Source: Tetrahymena thermophila SB210
Taxonomy: Eukaryota > Ciliophora > Oligohymenophorea > Hymenostomatida > Tetrahymenidae
NCBI RefSeq assembly: GCF_000189635.1
Contig: NW_002476161.1
Location: forward strand, 186,001-250,000
Length of the DNA stretch: 64,000 nt
Reading direction: 5' to 3'
Part shown: positions 61,750 to 64,000 of the stretch, one piece after another
Numbering within the stretch: position 1 is the first letter of the stretch
How the letters are laid out: each line of letters begins with the position of its first letter
The notes under the pieces: generated by a model
The model's input: the letters and a program-made list of their open reading frames with translations, nothing else
Database searches by the model: none
Told to the model about the DNA's origin: nothing
Translations under genes and position numbers: made by a program

Positions 61750-63637
61750 GATTATGTGTATTATTTATTAACGACTTAATATATATATAAAAAACTAATA
61801 CATAAAAATCTTAAATTTTTTATTGTAAATTGCACTAAAAAACTATTTGTATTATTTAAACAATATTAAAACAAATTAACAATCTTGATATCTCAAATCC
61901 TCAAAAACTCACTTATTATATAAATTTATTTGTTTTTATGTATCTTGCTTCAAAGCAATTACTTACTATCTACTATCTAATAATAAAATTACGATGATAT
62001 AGTTGTAGATATGTTTATAATTATAACTCTCTATTTGGTTATTTAATAGATATCTGTGTTTGATTAAATAGGCATTTGCAGCAAAAATCAAAAAAATTTA
62101 TCATGTTTTTTTTTACCTTTTATTTTATTTTAATGTTTAGAAATAAAACTTATGAAGCCACTGCAAAAGCAAATGGAAGATAGTATACAAATTTATTTAA
62201 ATTTTAATATATTTGATCATCTAATATTTTATATTTACTCAAATACTAAAAAGAGAATTTTAACAATTAATTAAATTTAAAAAATTAAATAAAAATATAA
62301 GAATATCTCAATAAATAATCAGTAAAAATGCTATTTTTATTTGATTAAAATATTATAGATTAAGATAGAATAAAACCTAATTAAATATGCTTACATATAA
62401 AAATAATCTATTTTATTTGCTCTAATTATAGGAAATATGCGAAAAATATTAAAACAAATGCCATGTTTATTTTAATTTTTTTTTGTTTTGTTTTAAAGTT
62501 TAACTTAATAAACTTGATCTAAACCAAATTAAAATAAGATTAAAAAAATTAATAATTACAAATATTATTTAAATTAAAAAAAGTTATTAATTTCTTTTAT
62601 TTTTAACTTTAAAAATGAAGAATATATATGTCAAATAAATATAAATACAAAAACCATAATTAATCTAGTTATTTTTATTTAAACTAAGTGGTTGAAAGTA
62701 TTATCAATTCAACTAGAGGAAACTCAAATTAAAATTAAATTATTTAAAATTTAACTAAAATTACAAATATCGCTTAAAATAAATTTATATTTATAATATG
62801 CTTTATTTATAATATGATATATTAGAATATATGATGTATTAATTAATTTAAGGGAAAAAAATTTAAAAACTTTATCGAAAATTAGCTGCAAATAATCTAT
62901 TTAAAGTAAATTTGAAAATAAAATAATATATCTAATAAAAATCAATACAAATATCATATTTTTTAATTTTATTATATTATATTGTTTGAAAGAATAATTT
63001 AGCTAAAATTATGAATGTAATAAAATAGTTTTTTTATTTTTAACATTAAGTGAATTAGCTTTTAAATTAAAAAATATGAATAGGTCTACAGAAAATCTAT
63101 TCAATTTTCTCAAGTTAATTTTACCTTTTATATAAATTAAATGAAATTTAATTTCATTAATAATTATGCTTTTGCAAAATCTAATCGAATTCCAATTTTC
63201 TTCTAGACTTAAATATTAACTATCTTTGAATAATTAACTTTTATGATTGATATAATTAATATTATTTATTTATTTATTATTTGAAAGATAATTTTAAGTA
63301 AAATGATTTAAAATATAATCAAAATAAATTGATGAAAGGATAAATTGATTATTTTATTGCTAATTTTATATTTAATTTTCTTTATTTTTTACTTACAAAA
63401 TATATAATTGAAATATCAATTTTTTAACTAATAAAAAATAAATATGAAAAAAATTGAATAATTTTTGAAAACTATCTTTCAAAATCAATAAAAAACAAAT
63501 ATAAAAAATATTTTAACTTTATTAATAAATAATTTTTGTTGTTAAAGATTTTTTATTTTTAAATTTATCATGAAATATTTCTTATATATATCCCTCACAA
63601 AAATTAAACTAAATTCTAAATTTATTTTATCTTGTGC
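61750..63637. other. AT-rich region between convergent genes
   Basis: About 1.9 kb between the end of RPL8 (plus) and the end of the dynein light chain gene (minus). The first ~300 bp should be RPL8 3' untranslated region. No exon, RNA gene or repeat recognised in the rest. Confidence 0.45.
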
Positions 63638-64000
63638 TCAACTCTTAAAAATCAAAACAGCCAAATTTCCGTTGTAAAACATAAATAGTAAAGTATTATT
63701 TTACACTGTAACATCATAAGCATATCCTTCTCCTATTTTTATAAGTAAATAAATAAATATTTATGTTTTCCTTTCTAAGAAATGAGCAAATAAATAAATA
63801 ACTTAATAAGCTTTGTAATATGTAAATATTATACAAAAAATATGATAAAATTTAAGAATAATAATTTACCAATAATGCATTACCAAGTTGGACCAAATTT
63901 TTTATCAAGATTTTCTTTAATATATTTGCATGCAGCCTTTATGTATTTTAAATAATATATTAGAGATTATTCAAAATTGTTAAATAGTTGGTTTAAAGCT
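63638..64000 (-). CDS. Divergent LC8-type dynein light chain (partial, 3' end of gene)
   Basis: Two exons visible. One (63870 to about 63950 or beyond) encodes AACKYIKENLDKKFGPTWQC then IIG. A 137-bp intron follows (63733..63869, GTAAAT...AATAG). The last exon (63638..63732) encodes GEGYAYDVTVQNNTLLFMFY and NGNLAVLIFKS, then TGA. Aligned to animal LC8/DYNLL (IAAHIKKEFDKKYNPTWHC, IVGRNFGSYVTHE, HFIYFYLGQVAILLFKSG), the K-F/Y-x-PTW-x-CI-x-G and the final LxFKS match well. The motif-binding groove is altered: LC8's NFGSYVTHETKHFIYFYLG is replaced by a much less similar sequence. This suggests one of the divergent LC8 paralogs of ciliates (axonemal or cytoplasmic dynein complex) rather than LC8 itself. 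The 5' part lies beyond the right edge. The reading upstream of the AAG/GCT boundary is uncertain because an acceptor may lie there. Confidence 0.78.

Noticed and set aside
1-64000. tRNA, rRNA, CRISPR arrays, transposons, telomeric repeats
   Set aside because: I looked for TPsiC-arm (GGTTCRA) sequences, rRNA cores, spaced direct repeats, transposase-like motifs and C4A2/G4T2 tracts and saw none that hold up.

Overview
This window looks like macronuclear DNA of an oligohymenophorean ciliate, most likely Tetrahymena or a close relative. The evidence is extreme AT-richness, short AT-rich GT/AG introns of about 50-110 bp, and reading frames that end only at TGA. TAA and TAG occur inside conserved proteins where glutamine is expected, for example in ribosomal protein uL2/RPL8 at 61131 and 61524. 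Gene models below therefore use the ciliate nuclear code. Standard-code ORFs over most of the window are fragments or shadows.

Layout: (1) 1-1840, minus: a VPS8-like CORVET subunit, running off the left edge. (2) 4855-7711, minus: a two-exon Q/N-rich protein with a folded C-terminal part. (3) 12160-13362, minus: a single-exon coiled-coil protein. (4) 13704-26315: an RNA-gene locus. It holds two nearly identical canonical U2 snRNA genes, then a head-to-tail array of five divergent U2 snRNA genes, all on the plus strand. Two paralogous multi-exon leucine-rich-repeat genes on the minus strand bracket the five-gene array. (5) 27058-36334, minus: one very long N/Q/S-rich protein. (6) 38166-40607, minus: an LRRC40-like LRR protein. 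(7) 40801-42471, minus: an eight-helix membrane protein with a long polar tail. (8) 43001-46857, minus: a protein with two cyclic-nucleotide-binding-type domains. (9) 47487-48392, minus: a small three-exon basic protein with a possible mitochondrial presequence. (10) 50231-50905, plus: a PXMP4/PMP24-type peroxisomal membrane protein. (11) 52021-57666, minus: a cytosolic carboxypeptidase (CCP/AGBL, M14) with a very long disordered tail. (12) 59390-61749, plus: RPL8, four exons. (13) 63638-64000, minus: a divergent LC8-type dynein light chain, cut by the right edge.

The most unusual content is the U2 locus. The five divergent copies keep the branch-point-pairing GTAGTA, the stem IIa region and an Sm-like site. 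They differ from the canonical copies by paired changes in stems I, IIb, III and IV, which suggests selection for functional RNAs rather than decay. All seven U2 genes share an upstream ACC(C)ATAA element 62-65 bp before the RNA and a downstream AATCAAACAAAA-like element.

Exon borders were inferred by eye from frame continuity and GT/AG sites. Those of RPL8, the carboxypeptidase, the 47.5-kb gene and the Q/N-rich gene at 4.9 kb are phase-consistent. Those of the LRR paralogs, the cNMP-domain gene, VPS8 and the 5' end of the giant gene are partly unresolved.
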